DNA from: Panulirus ornatus | Taxonomy: Eukaryota; Arthropoda; Malacostraca; Decapoda; Palinuridae | NCBI RefSeq assembly: GCF_036320965.1 | Contig: NC_092241.1 | Coordinates: 23,742,055-23,806,054, forward strand | Direction: 5' to 3' | DNA length: 64,000 bases | Shown here: positions 35,242 through 47,475 of the stretch, piece after piece | How the letters are laid out: every line of letters begins with the position of its first letter | Numbering within the stretch: position 1 is the first letter of the stretch | Program-made: the position numbers and the translations under genes | The notes under the pieces: model-generated | Told to the model about the DNA's origin: nothing | Databases searched by the model: none | The model's input: the letters and a program-made list of their open reading frames with translations, nothing else

Positions 35242-36687
35242 TGCTTTGTCGCTGTCTCCCGCGTTTGCGAGGTAGCGCAAGGAAACAGACGAAAGAAATG
35301 GCCCAACACACCCCCATACACATGCCTTGATTCAATCCACTGACAGCACGTCAGCCCCGGTATACCACATCGCTCCAATTCACTCTATTCCTTGCCCTCC
35401 TTTCACCCTCCTGCATGTTCAGGCCCCGATCACACAAAATCTTTTTCACTCCATCTTTCCACCTCCAATTTGGTCTCCCTCTTCTCCTCGTTCCCTCCAC
35501 CTCCGACACATATATCCTCTTGGTCAATCTTTCCTCACTCATTCTCTCCATGTGACCAAACCATTTCAAAACACCCTCTTCTGCTCTCTCAACCACGCTC
35601 TTTTTATTTCCACACATCTCTCTTACCCTTACGTTACTTACTCGATCAAACCACCTCACACCACACATTGTCCTCAAACATCTCATATCCAGAACATCCA
35701 TCCTCCTGCGCACAACTCTATCCATAGTCCACGCCTCGCAACCATACAACATTGTTGGAACCACTATTCCTTCAAACATACCCATTTTTGCTTTCCGAGA
35801 TAATGTTCTCGACTTCCACACATTCTTCAAGGCTCCCAGAATTTTCGCCCCCTCCCCCACCCTATGATCCACTTCCGCTTCCATGGTTCCATCCGCTGCC
35901 AGATCCACTCCCAGATATCTAAAACACTTCACTTCCTCCAGTTTTTCTCCATTCAAACTCACCTCCCAATTGAATTGACCCTCAACCCTACTGTACCTAA
36001 TAACCTTGCTCTTATTCACATTTACTCTTAACTTTCTTCTTTCACACACTTTACCAAACTCAGTCACCAGCTTCTGCAGTTTCTCACATGAATCAGCCAC
36101 CAGCGCTGTATCATCAGCGAACAACAACTGACTCACTTCCCAAGCTCTCTCATCCCCAACAGACTTCATACTTGCCCCTCTTTCCAAAACTCTTACATTC
36201 ACCTCCCTAAGAATCCCATCCATAAACAAATTAAACAACCATGGAGACATCACACACCTCTGCCGCAAAACTACATTCACTGAGAACCAATCACTTTCCT
36301 CTCTTCTTACACGTACACATGCCTTACATCCTCGATAAAAACTTTTCACTGCTTCTAACAACTTGCCTCCCACACCATATATTGTTAATACCTTCCACAG
36401 AGCATCTCTATCAACTCTATCATATGCCTTCTCCAGATCCATAAATGCTACATACAAATCCATTTGCTTTTCTAAGTATTTCTCACATACATTCTTCAAA
36501 GCAAACACCTGATCCACACATCCTCTACCACTTCTGAAACCACACTGCTCTTCCCCAATCTGATGCTCTGTACATGCCTTCACCCTCTCAATCAATACCC
36601 TCCCATATAATTTGCCAGGAATACTCAACAAACTTATACCTCTGTAATTTGAGCACTCACTCTTATCCCCTTTGCCTTTGTACAATG
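35242..36687 (-). mobile_element. RTE-like copy with uninterrupted RT frame
   Basis: The 3' UTR is shortened (deletion near 35322). The coding region is open from the native stop at 35351 up to about 36687. The copy stops in the middle of V-P-L-Y-K-G-K-G, where an inverted duplicate of its own sequence begins (36690-36884). Confidence 0.85.
35351..36687 (-). pseudogene. RTE-like reverse transcriptase lacking its N-terminus
   Basis: The frame stays open for 464 codons counting antisense sequence from the foldback arm; genuine element sequence starts at L-Y-K-G-K-G-D-K. It contains [26 protein letters not shown] (motif A), L-R-Q-R-C-V-M-S-P-W (Arg for Gly), F-A-D-D-T-A-L-V-A-D, L-Y-G-C-E-A-W-T-M and the full C-terminus. 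It lacks the endonuclease, the linker and the [10 protein letters not shown] region, so it is dead despite having no stop. The R-Q-R change falls in the usually conserved R-Q-G of motif B. Confidence 0.8.
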
Positions 36688-36880
36688 GCGATAAGAGTGA
36701 GTGCTCAAATTGCAGAGGTATAAGTTTGTTGAGTATTCCTGGCAAATTATATGGGAGGGTATTGATTGAGATGGTGAAGGCATGTACAGAGCATCAGATT
36801 GGGGAAGAGCAGTGTGGTTTCAGAAGTGGTAGAGGATGTGTGGATCAGGTGTTTGCTTTGAAGAATGTATGTGAGAAATA

Positions 36881-36884
<4 letters not shown>
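36473..36884. repeat. Foldback inverted repeat, ~195-bp arms, 22-bp spacer
   Basis: The left arm 36473-36667 (minus-oriented RTE sequence) is repeated in reverse complement at 36690-36884. Only about two mismatches were seen by eye (aattgcag versus aattacag, gagatggtg versus gagagggtg). Both arms share the variant ctggcaaatt, where other copies read ctggtaaatt or ctgggaaat, so the right arm was copied from the left one or both came from the same template. The right arm ends at gagaaatactta, entering (TA)n. Confidence 0.85.

Positions 36885-36970
<86 letters not shown>
36883..36970. repeat. (TA)n tract
   Basis: TA repeat between the foldback arm and a short RTE-derived element. Confidence 0.95.
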
Positions 36971-36973
<3 letters not shown>

Positions 36974-37089
36974 TTCAAAACTATTCGCTATTTCCCGCAT
37001 TAGCAAGGTAGCGTTAAGAACAGAGGACTGGGCCTCTGAGGGAATATCCTCACCTGGCCCCCTTCTCTGTTCCATCTTTTGGAAAATCA
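36971..37089 (-). mobile_element. Second short RTE-derived element, truncated
   Basis: It matches the 3' half of the 25441-25669 element: attcgc(t)atttcccgcattag, gttaagaacagaggactggg and cctcacctggcccccttctc. It stops at ttggaaaatcaaa before the part shared with the RTE 5' end. So this family has at least two copies here and is also 5'-truncated at a TA tract. Confidence 0.6.
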
Positions 37090-37219
<130 letters not shown>

Positions 37220-37235
37220 CTTTTTACTTATAAAT

Positions 37236-39465
37236 TTATCATGCTTTGTCGCTGTCTCCCGCGTTAGCGAGGTAGCGCAAGGAAACAGACGAAAGAAGGG
37301 CCCAACCCACCCACATACACATGTATACACATATACATCCACACATGCACATATACATACCTATACATTTCAACGTATAAATGTATATACATACATAGAC
37401 ATATACATATATACACATGTACATAACTCATACCTGCTGCCTTCATTCATTCCGTCGCCACCTCGCCACACATGAAATGACAACTCCCTCCCCCGCATGC
37501 GCGCGAGGTAGCGCTAGGAAAAGACAACAAAGGTCACATTCATTCACACGCAGTCTCTAGCCGTCATGTACAATGCACCGAAACCACAGCTCCCTTTCCA
37601 CATCAAGGCACCACAAAACATTCCATGGTTTACCCCAGATGCTTCACAAGCCCTGCTTTAATCCACTGACAGCACGTAGACCCCGGTATACCACATCGTT
37701 CCAATTCACTCTATTCCTTGCACACCTTTCACCCTCCTGCATAATCAGGCCCCGATCGCTCAAAATCTTTTTCACTTCATCCTTCCACCTCCAATTTGGT
37801 CTCCCACTTCTTCTCCTTCTCTCCCCCTCTGATACATATATCCTCTTTGTCAATCTTTCCTCACTCATTCTCTCCATGTGACCAAACCATTTCAAAACAC
37901 CCTCTTCTGTTCTCTCAACCACACTCTTTTTATTACCACACATCTCTCTTAGCCTTTCATTACTTACTTGATCAAACCACCTCACACCACATATTGTCCT
38001 CAAACATCTCATTTCAAACGCATCCACCCTCCTCCCCACAACTCTATCTATAGCCCACGCCTCACAACCATATAACATTGTTGGTACCACTGTTCCCTCA
38101 AACATACCCAATTCTGCTTTCCGAGATAATGTTCTCGCTTTTCACACATTTTTCAACGCTCCCAAAACTTTCGCCCCCTCCCCCACCCTGTGACTCACTT
38201 CCACTTCCAGGGTTCCATCCGCTGCCAAATCCACTTCCAGATATCTAAAACACTTCACTTCCTCCAGTTTTTCTCCATTCAAACTTACCTACCAATTGAC
38301 TTGTCCCTCAACCCTGCCGTACCTAATAACCATGCTCTTATTCACATTTACTCTCAGCTTTCTTCTTTCACACACTTTACCAAACTCAGTCACCAGCTTC
38401 TGCAGTTTCTCACCCAAATCAGCCACCAGCCCTGTATCATCAGCGAACAACAACTGACTTACTTCCCAAGCCCTTTCATCCACAACAGACTGCATACTTG
38501 CGCCTCTCTCCAAGACTCTTGCATTCACCTCCCTAACAACCCCATCCATAAACAAATTAAACAACCATGGAGACATCACGTGCCCCTGCTGCAAACCGAC
38601 ATTCACTGAGAACCAATCACTCTCCTCTCTTCCTACTCGTACACATGCCTTACATCCTCGATATGAACATTTCACTGCATCTAGCAACTTGTCTCCCACA
38701 CCATATATTCTTAATACCTTCCACAGAGCATCTCTGTCAACTCTATCATATGTCTTCTCCAGATCCATAAATGCTACGTGCAAATCCAAACCTGCTGCCT
38801 TTCCGACTTTCATCTTTCGCAAAGCTTTTACAACCTCTTCTCTGTTTATGAAATCATTTTCCCTTAACCCTTTCACTTCGCACACCACCTCGACCAAAAC
38901 ACCATATATCTGCCACCCTATCATCTAACACATTTAACAAACCTTCAAAATACTCACTCAGTCTCCTTCTCACATCACCACTACTTGTTATTACCTCCAT
39001 TAGCCCCCTTCACCGATGTTCCCATTTCTTTTCTTGTCTCACGCACTATATTTACCTCCTTCCAAACATCTTTTTATTCTCCCTAAAATTTGATGATAAT
39101 CTGCCACCCTACCTCTCATTTGCCCTCTTTTTCACCTCTTGCACCTTACTCTTGACCTCCTGCCTTTTTCTTTAAAACATCTCCCAGTCATCTGCACTAT
39201 TTCCTTGCAAAACTCGTCCAAATGCCTCTCTCCTCTCTTTCACTAATAATCTTACTTCATCCCACCACTCACTACCCTTTCTAATCTGCCCACCTCCCAC
39301 GCTTCTCATGCGACAAGCAACATTTGCGCAATCCATCACTTCTTCCCTAAATACATCCCATTCCTTCCCCAACTCCTCTTCCGTCCTTTGCTCTCACCTT
39401 TTTCCATTCTGCACTCAGTCTCTTCTGGTTCTTCCTCACATAAGCCTCCTTCCCAAGCTCACTTG
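37236..39465 (-). mobile_element. RTE-like copy reaching into the endonuclease-RT linker, internal deletion
   Basis: The 3' terminus is at about 37236, with a full 3' UTR. The C-terminal frame 37644-38111 is followed after a frame change by 38289-38924, which carries L-Q-Q-G-H-V-M-S-P-W and F-A-D-D-T-G-L-V-A-D. At about 38784 the text jumps from G-K-A-A-G-L-D to L-H-V-A-F-M-D, deleting roughly 120 codons. The shared tggat at both sides of the deletion suggests microhomology. Beyond 38930 come G-V-R-R-R-L-S-E-Y-F-E-G and the linker W-W-D-E-V-R-L (39172-39372). The element ends at ttcccaagctcact and meets Penelope-like sequence at about 39466. Confidence 0.85.
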
Positions 39466-40430
39466 TGTATATGGAAAAATGAGACACGATAAGTTCCCAA
39501 GTGCACTTTGTGTAGTGATCACATCATCAGGGGAGATACAAGAAAGAAATATAACAATCAGTTGACATACAATGAAGAGACGTAGCTAGACGACATTTGG
39601 TAAACAAGTGACTACCCGAATGAAGATTGGTTGCGTTCAAGTCTGGCAACATGCGTATCATAAAATTTATTTTTTGAACAAGAAAGGTAACATTTTGCAA
39701 ATTCTATCAACACTCTTAAGCTATCCAGTTTGTGCAGATCTTCAGTAATATTAATGTTACAATTTTTTATATATCTAATAATAGAAGATCTAATATTTCT
39801 CGTAGTACCGGAGGTAGAGTAAATAACTGAGATGGCATTACCCTAGTCATTACAATGATTAAATTTTCAATATGATTAAACAAGGCATTTGATTCTTGTC
39901 CCGGTCTTATACCATACTTACCTTGCTAAAGTCCAACAGAGAGATCCTTACCAGTCTGCCCAACATAAAACATCAAAGTTTTTACGCGGTACTCCATAAA
40001 TACAGCCCGCAGAACTTTTTGGTGAGTTCCTTATTAAGATATTCTTTATGGTATTGTTGTTGCTAAAGGCAACATTTATATTAGAGGATTTAAGCATGGG
40101 AGGTAATGTAAAATTATTACTGAAAGGGATAATTAAAAGGTTCTTGATATCAAGGGGAGGTTTGGCTTTAACTCTATACAATGATTTATTTGCCAACTTT
40201 AGGAATGTATCAGCGAAAGATCTAGAATGCTTTAACTAGGATCCAATAGAGTATATCTTCTCAAACTTGGATCCAAGTTATAGTATCCTAGATCTTTCAC
40301 TGATAAATCCCTTATGTTGGCAAAGAAATCATTTTATAGTTAAGCCCATACTTCCCCTTGACCAAGAACCTTATAGTTCTCCCTTTTAGTCATAATTTTA
40401 CATTTCTTCCCATATTGCTTAAATGTATAC
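39466..40430 (-). mobile_element. Penelope-like retroelement relic (GIY-YIG part)
   Basis: Read on the minus strand from 40200 downward: N-I-N-V-A-F-S-N-N-N-T-I-K-N, N-S-P-K-S-S-A-G-C-I-Y-G-V-P, then in a shifted frame V-L-Y-V-G-Q-T-G-K-D-L-S-V and G-Q-E-S-N-A-L-F-N-H-I-E-N. The I-Y-x-V-P followed by Y-V-G-Q-T-G-K pattern is the GIY-YIG endonuclease at the C-terminus of Penelope-like elements. There are several stops and at least one frameshift right before Y-V-G-Q. The terminal sequence 39466-39600 (cccaagtgcactttgtgtag, gatcacatcatcagg) recurs at 30113-30216. The reverse transcriptase palm is not visible here. Confidence 0.7.
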
Positions 40431-41995
40431 TATTTATTATACTTTTTCGCTGTCTCCTGCGTTAGCGAGGTAGCGCAAGGAAACAAACGAAAGAATGGCC
40501 CAACCCACCCACATACACATACATACACGTCCACACACGCACATATACATACCTATACATCTCAATGTATACATATATATACACACACAGACATAAACAT
40601 ATGCACACATGTACATAATTCATACTGTCTGCCCTTATTCATTCCCGTCGCCATCCCGCCACACATGAAATGACAACCCCCTCCCCCCGCATGTGCGCTA
40701 GGTAGCACTAAGAAAAGACAACAAAGGCCACATTCGTTCACACTCAGTCTCTAGCTGTCATGTAATAATGCACCAAAACCACAGCTCCCTTTCCACATCC
40801 AGGCCCCACAAAACGTTCCATGGTTTACCCCAGACGCTTCACATGCCCTAGTTCAATCCATTGACAGCACGTCGACCCCGGTATACCACATCGTTCCAAT
40901 TCACTCTATTCCTTGCACGCCTCTCACCCTCCTGCATGTTCAGGCCCCGATCACTCAAAATCTTTTTCACTCCATCTTTCCACCTCCAATTTGGTCTCCC
41001 ACTTCTCCTCGTTCTCTCCACCTCTGACACATATATCCTCTTGGTCAATCTTTCCTCACTCATTCTTTCCATGTGGCCAAACCATTTCAAAACACCCTCT
41101 TCTGCTCTCTCACAAACACTCTTTTTATTACCACACATCTCTCTCACCCTTTCAATACTTACGCGATCAAACCACCTCACACCACATATTGTACTCAAAC
41201 ATCTCATTTCCAGCACATCCACCCTCCTCCGCACAACTCTATCTATAGCCCACGCCTCGCAACCATATAACATTGTCGGAAACACTATTCTTCGAACATA
41301 CCAATTATTGCTTTCCGAGATAACGTTCTTGCCTTCCACACATTTTTCAACGCTCCTAGAACATGCGCCCCCTTCCCCACCCTATGACTCACTTCTGCTT
41401 CCATGGTTCCATCCGCTGCCAAATCCATTCCCAGATACCTAAAACACTTCACTTCCTCCAGTTTTTCTCCATTCAAACTTACCTCCCAAGTAAGTTGTCC
41501 CTCAACCTTACTGAACCTAATAACCTTGCTCTTATTCACATTTACTCTCAACTTTCTTCTTTCACACACTTTACCAAACTCACTCACCAACTTTTGCAGT
41601 TTCTCACCCGAATCAGCCACCAGCGCTGTATCATCAGCGAACAGCAACTGATTCATTTCCCAAGCCCTCTCATCTACAACAGACTGCATACTTGCCCCTC
41701 TCTCCAAAACTCTTGCGTTCACCTTCCTAACCACCCCATCCATATAGAAATTAAACAACCATGGAGACATCACGCACCCATGCCGCAAACCGACATTCAC
41801 TGGGAACAAATCACTTTCCTCTCTTCCTACTCGTACACATGCCTTACATTCTTGGTAAAAACTTTTCACTGCTTCTAGCAACTTACCTCCCACACCATAT
41901 ACTCTTAAAACCTTCCACAAAGCATCTTTATGCACCCTATCATATGCCTTCTCCAAATCCATAAATGCTACGTGCAAATCCATGTGTTTTTCACA
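40431..41995 (-). mobile_element. RTE-like copy, RT core and C-terminus
   Basis: The 3' terminus is at about 40431 (actttttcgctgtctcctgc), with a full 3' UTR. Frame 40848-41339 covers the C-terminus. Frame 41285-42097 carries [25 protein letters not shown] and L-F-A-D-D-T-A-L-V-A-D. They are separated by a frameshift near 41300 (one base missing in ccttcg). 5'-truncated at about 41995 into unrelated sequence, not into a TA tract. This is one of the few copies with a non-TA 5' junction. Confidence 0.85.
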
Positions 41996-42865
<870 letters not shown>

Positions 42866-43010
42866 AAGAAGACGTCTCCTTCATGATACGTCCAGAAGAC
42901 TTCTCCTTCATGATACGTCCAGAAGACTTCTCCTTCATGATACGTCCAGAAGACGTCTCCTTCATGATACGTCCAGAAGACGTCTCCTTCATGATACGTC
43001 CAGAAGACTT
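42866..43010. repeat. 27-bp tandem repeat, 5 copies
   Basis: The unit is gaagacgtctccttcatgat + acgtcca. The middle units read gaagacttctcc instead of gaagacgtctcc, so two variants alternate in blocks. It is open on the minus strand as a 9-residue repeat S-S-G-R-I-M-K-E-T, which looks accidental. Confidence 0.9.
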
Positions 43011-45100
43011 AACATGACCTGAGGTGCAATGGATCTGTGCTAGTAGACTGTCTATCAAGTAACGCGTCTATGATGGCGCAAAAAGAAAATAGCACGAGTT
43101 GCTAGCTCAGGTAAAGCTGCAGCAGACCGTAACAGGTTATCGTTGTGATAAGTTCAATGGGAAATAAAGTTCATCATACACGAATGTAAAGTTTTTAATA
43201 TTGGTAAAGTTAAGAAAAATTAATGATATTAAGTTAACGAAAGATCAGAGCACAAGAAGCATGTGGAGGAAAATTATATTGATGTAAGTATAGACTAAAT
43301 AGATACTTAGTTCCACATCGGTAGGCGTTAGCAACAGAAAACAAGGTGATCAAATTACCATCACAGTTAATCAGTCCTCACTTTAATCACCATTACAGAA
43401 AATAAATTTAAATATCACATTGAAATTATACGAAAAATTGGATGACAGAATTATACGTGTCAGATAAACAGATTATGGAAACGTATTATCGTATTCTCCC
43501 GGTAGGGGGGGGGGGGTGAGGCGGCAGATGAAGAAGGCGAACATGAATACAATTATCTACCCAAAGAGGGAGCTCGTACCAGTGAATTTAGATTAGAGAA
43601 ATTTTGATTAAGAAAAGCAATAAATTAACGTGAGTTTGGAAACATGGAAGTGCATGAATGGAATTACTTGCCAGTGAAGTTCCTCATGTTGATATATGAA
43701 GGAAGTTCCCAACATAAACATCATGGGTTTATGTTGGCCCGGCTACAGTGGCTGGCCCTCCCTCTACGGTGTCATATAGTTTTATGTTTATATCTTCATC
43801 CTCAGGCTCACAACACTATCTAAGTTTACAATAAACAATTCACTTGGTTTTTATGCCGGTGGACGTTTTTTGTTCCCCTTTCATTTTAAAGCTGTATACC
43901 CTGGCAACAATATGTCAGTCACTGTGGTAATGAAATCATTATTTTTTCCCGCCCATAATGACTCTATTGTCTTGCCGATTTTAGCGAAATTGATAAAGAA
44001 TTCATCTGTCGCGACCGTGAACGGAGAAGAATGGATGTTTATTGATTCACTTGAAATTGTCGTGGAATACTTTACATGGCTGGTTCCTGGAGTGACCCAG
44101 GACCTCTCTCCAGGAGCTCCTGCCGCTACATTGCTGCGCTGCTTTATGTAGCAGGAAAATGATGGAATCCTTCGGAGTGAGAAGTTGTGTCACGAGACTG
44201 TACTCTTGATAACGCAACCTTGATATAGGTGACTTCACTCGCGGTGTAACCTCGAGCAGGCGGAGTTCGGTAACACCTCACATGTTATCATTTTGCAGAA
44301 AACGTCTAAACCCATGTATATGACACGTTGTAAATCAGTCTTTAAGAAATACAGAGAATAAATATCTTTTGCATAAAATTTCCCGGAAAATAGAGTAAGT
44401 GGACGATGGTGTACAGATGAGTGGCTTAAGGAGCTCCTCTCTTGTTTCTATGCGACGGGTTAAGGCATGACGGTGTCATTTGCATTCGTGTGCCAGAATA
44501 AGTTAGCTTCAGAGGCAATGAAGAATCATTCACTGAAAGTATACTCACCAGCAAAAGCCATGGTCAGCAATGGTGTGATGTGCGCAGTAAAGAATGAAAC
44601 ATAAGTACGACCATTTTCTATCAGTGTACCAGCGTTGTGCTGTTACTGCTGGTTAACATACCAGCAGGAGGGGACACGTGCTGGGGGGGTGAGCACCTCC
44701 AGCGAGGATGGCAGTGAGGGACGGTGTAGGGCGGGCCAGGCAGGCAGGACCTGACGTGTTAGCCGAGGGGAGTCGGTGGCTGGGGATGGAGAGCAGCAGC
44801 TCCTGCCATGACTTGGGAGACAAGGACCTGATGAGAGTGATCCAACATATCCTGCAGTACATTATAGACTGTATGGATGATCTACTCTGTGTAGCATGTG
44901 TTGCACGACTGGCCGTAAGAAGGAAGGAAGATTTCAGTGACTTTTCTCGGTTCAGTCACGCACAAACAGCTGTACTCATTCATGTACGTTTATTGATCTC
45001 TGGAGAAGGTCACGGAAAGTCGGATGTCATAATCTGTTGGAGACCATAGCAGACCACCGATCTCTGTTATCATCTTGGTCTTCACCATTCCACGATAAAC
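43011..45100. other. Mostly unique region, no gene recognised
   Basis: About 2 kb without tandem arrays or transposon motifs. It includes a G run at 43505 and two modest open frames (43870-44151, 93 codons, and 44708-45049, 113 codons, both plus). I recognise no domain in either and see no start context that would favour them. If host sequence exists in the second half of the window, this is a likely place. Confidence 0.4.
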
Positions 45101-45102
45101 AA

Positions 45103-45122
45103 AGTGTGTATGTGTGTGTGTG

Positions 45123-45170
<48 letters not shown>

Positions 45171-45192
45171 TGTGTGTACGTGTGTGTGTGTG

Positions 45193-45230
<38 letters not shown>

Positions 45231-45231
45231 C
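45103..45231. repeat. (GT)n microsatellite, interrupted
   Basis: About 128 bp of GT with gc, ga and ac interruptions. Confidence 0.97.
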
Positions 45232-45546
45232 ACATACACCGGAGGAACATACAACACCCAGGTCATCTCCGGTGTTCCACACACATGTTATCTCTGCTGC
45301 GGGGTAGCAAGGTGACCGAGAGCGTCACGTGATATGTGTGAATGTTACTTGTGAGAAATGTGGAAGATGGGCATTATGCTCCATAACCCTAGGGCGAACA
45401 CTGTGATAATGGCCGCGGTATTATGTATCATAAATAAAACTCAGGAATAGTGCAGGGCCACTTAGTAGCGTACCTCCGTGGTGTGGAAGGCATCGTAATG
45501 ACTGTGTTGTTGGTGTCTGGTGCTGACTGCCACGACCTGGAATGAA

Positions 45547-45548
<2 letters not shown>
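45232..45548. other. Unique spacer
   Basis: Nothing was recognised between the GT and AC microsatellites. Confidence 0.4.

Positions 45549-45596
<48 letters not shown>
45549..45596. repeat. (AC)n microsatellite
   Basis: About 46 bp of CA repeat roughly 100 bp upstream of the best RTE copy. Confidence 0.97.
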
Positions 45597-45627
45597 TTAG
45601 ACAATACACAATGGGAAGAGTAACTGT

Positions 45628-47289
45628 ATGAAGGGAGTACATAATGATGTGCATAACACAATCCTCCTAAGAAATTTTAACGATCGAAAACAAATATACA
45701 TTGATATAGGGTGTTTTGGTCGAGGTGGTGTGCAAAGTGAGAGGGTTAGGAAAAATGATTTGGTAAACAGAGAAGAGGTAGTAACAGCTTTGCGGAAGAT
45801 GAAAGCCGGCAAGGAAGCAGGTTTGGATGGTATTGCAGTGGAATTTTTTAAAAAAGGGGGTGACTGTATTATTGACTGGTTGGTAAGGTTATTTAATGTA
45901 TGTATGACTCATGGTGAGGTGCCTGAGGATTGGCGAAATGCGTGCATAGTGCCATTGTACAAAGGCAAAGGGGATAAGAGTGAGTGCTCAAATTACAGAG
46001 GTATAAGTTTGTTGAGTATTCCTGGTAAATTATATTGGAGGATATTGATTGAGAGGGTGAAGGCATGTACAGAGCATCAGATTGGGGAAGAGCAGTGTGG
46101 TTTCAGAAGTGGTAGAGGATGTGTGGATCAGGTGTATGCTTTGAAGAATGTATGTGAGAAATACTTAGAAAAGCAAATGGATTTGTATGTAGCATTTATG
46201 GATCTGGAGAAGGCATATGACAGAGTTGATAGAGATGCTCTGTGGAAGGTATTAAGAATATATGGTGTGGGAGGCAAGTTGTTAGAAGCAGTGAAAAGTT
46301 TTTATCGAGAATGTAAGGCATGTGCACGTGTAGGAAGAGAGGAAAGTGATTGGTTCTCAGTGAATGTAGGTTTGCGGCAGGGGTGTGTGATGTCTCCATG
46401 GTTGTTTAATTTGTTTATGGATGGGGTTGTTAGGGAGGTGAATGCAAGAGTTTTGGAAAGAGGGGCAAGTATGAAGTCTGTTGGGGATGAGAGAGCTTGG
46501 GAAGTGAGTCAGTTGTTGTTCGCTGATGATACAACGCTAGTGGCTGATTCATGTGAGAAACTGCAGAAGCTGGTGACTGAGTTTGGTAAAGTGTGTGAAA
46601 GAAGAAAGTTAAGAGTAAATGTGAATAAGAGCAAGGTTATTAGGTATAGTAGGGTTGAGCGTCAAGTCAATTGGGAGGTAAGTTTGAATGGAGAAAAACT
46701 GGAGGAAGTAAAGTGTTTTAGATATCTGGGAGTGGATCTGGCAGCGGATGGAACCATGGAAGCGGAAGTGGATCATAGGGTGGGGGAGGGGGCGAAAATC
46801 CTGGGAGCCTTGAAGAATGTGTGGAAGTCGAGAACATTATCTCGGAAAGCAAAAATGGGTATGTTTGAAGGAATAGTGGTTCCAACAATGTTGTATGGTT
46901 GCGAGGCGTGGGCTATGGATAGAGTTGTGCGCAGGAGGATGGATGTGCTGGAAATGAGATGCTTGAGGACAATGTGTGGTGTGAGGTGGTTTGATCGAGT
47001 AAGTAACGTAAGGGTAAGAGAGATGTGTGGAAATAAAAAGAGCGTGGTTGAGAGAGCAGAAGAGGGTGTTTTGAAATGGTTTGGGCACATGGAGAGAATG
47101 AGTGAGGAAAGATTGACCAAGAGGATATATGTGTCGCAGGAGGAGGGAACGAGGAGAAGTGGGAGACCAAATTGGAGGTGGAAAGATGGAGTGAAAAAGA
47201 TTTTGTGTGATCGGGGCCTGAACATGCAGGAGGGTGAAAGGAGGGCAAGGAATAGAGTGAATTGGATCGATGTGGTATACCGGGGTTGA
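45628..47289 (+). CDS. RTE-like reverse transcriptase (5'-truncated ORF2, uninterrupted)
   Basis: A 553-codon open frame. About the first 25 codons are flanking sequence. Element sequence starts at D-I-G-C-F-G-R-G-G. The RNA-dependent DNA polymerase would copy element RNA at a nicked target. Visible motifs: K-A-G-K-E-A-G-L-D-G (about 60-69), [41 protein letters not shown] with Asp 192 (motif A), L-R-Q-G-C-V-M-S-P-W (motif B) and F-A-D-D at 298-301 (motif C). The C-terminal L-Y-G-C-E-A-W and [12 protein letters not shown] and G-R-P-N-W-R-W are typical of RTE/BovB-type elements. No endonuclease is present, so it is not autonomous. No promoter was recognised; expression is doubtful. Confidence 0.75.
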   Translation: MKGVHNDVHNTILLRNFNDRKQIYIDIGCFGRGGVQSERVRKNDLVNREEVVTALRKMKAGKEAGLDGIAVEFFKKGGDCIIDWLVRLFNVCMTHGEVPEDWRNACIVPLYKGKGDKSECSNYRGISLLSIPGKLYWRILIERVKACTEHQIGEEQCGFRSGRGCVDQVYALKNVCEKYLEKQMDLYVAFMDLEKAYDRVDRDALWKVLRIYGVGGKLLEAVKSFYRECKACARVGREESDWFSVNVGLRQGCVMSPWLFNLFMDGVVREVNARVLERGASMKSVGDERAWEVSQLLFADDTTLVADSCEKLQKLVTEFGKVCERRKLRVNVNKSKVIRYSRVERQVNWEVSLNGEKLEEVKCFRYLGVDLAADGTMEAEVDHRVGEGAKILGALKNVWKSRTLSRKAKMGMFEGIVVPTMLYGCEAWAMDRVVRRRMDVLEMRCLRTMCGVRWFDRVSNVRVREMCGNKKSVVERAEEGVLKWFGHMERMSEERLTKRIYVSQEEGTRRSGRPNWRWKDGVKKILCDRGLNMQEGERRARNRVNWIDVVYRG

Positions 47290-47475
47290 CGTGCTGTCAA
47301 TGGATTGAATCAGGGCATGTGAAGCGTCTGGGGTAAACCATGGAAAGCTGTGTAGGTATGTATATTTGCGTGTGTGGACGTATGTATATACATGTGTATG
47401 GGGGTGGGTTGGGCCACTTCTTTCGTCTGTTTCCTTGCGCTACCTCGCAAACGCGGGAGACAGCGGCAAAAAAAA
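45702..47475 (+). mobile_element. RTE-like copy with best-preserved reverse transcriptase
   Basis: The 5' breakpoint is at about 45702 (gatatagggtgttttggtcg), in the linker just before the reverse transcriptase. The coding part is intact to the native stop at 47289. The 3' UTR is shortened: after taaaccatggaaagctgtgt it jumps near 47353 to aggtatgtatatttgcgtgt, losing the hairpin, and ends in cgctacctcgcaaacgcggg, agacagcggc and an A run rather than (TA)n. The same gap, at the same position, is present in the 27125-28974 copy, so these two belong to one subfamily. Confidence 0.9.

Noticed and set aside
36473..36884. Twin-priming inversion as the explanation of the foldback
   Set aside because: Twin priming inverts a 5' segment without duplicating it. 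Here both orientations carry the same 195 bp.
43870..45049. Open frames 43870-44151 and 44708-45049 as host genes
   Set aside because: They are short, with no recognised domain, no clear start context and no splice-supported extension; not enough to call.
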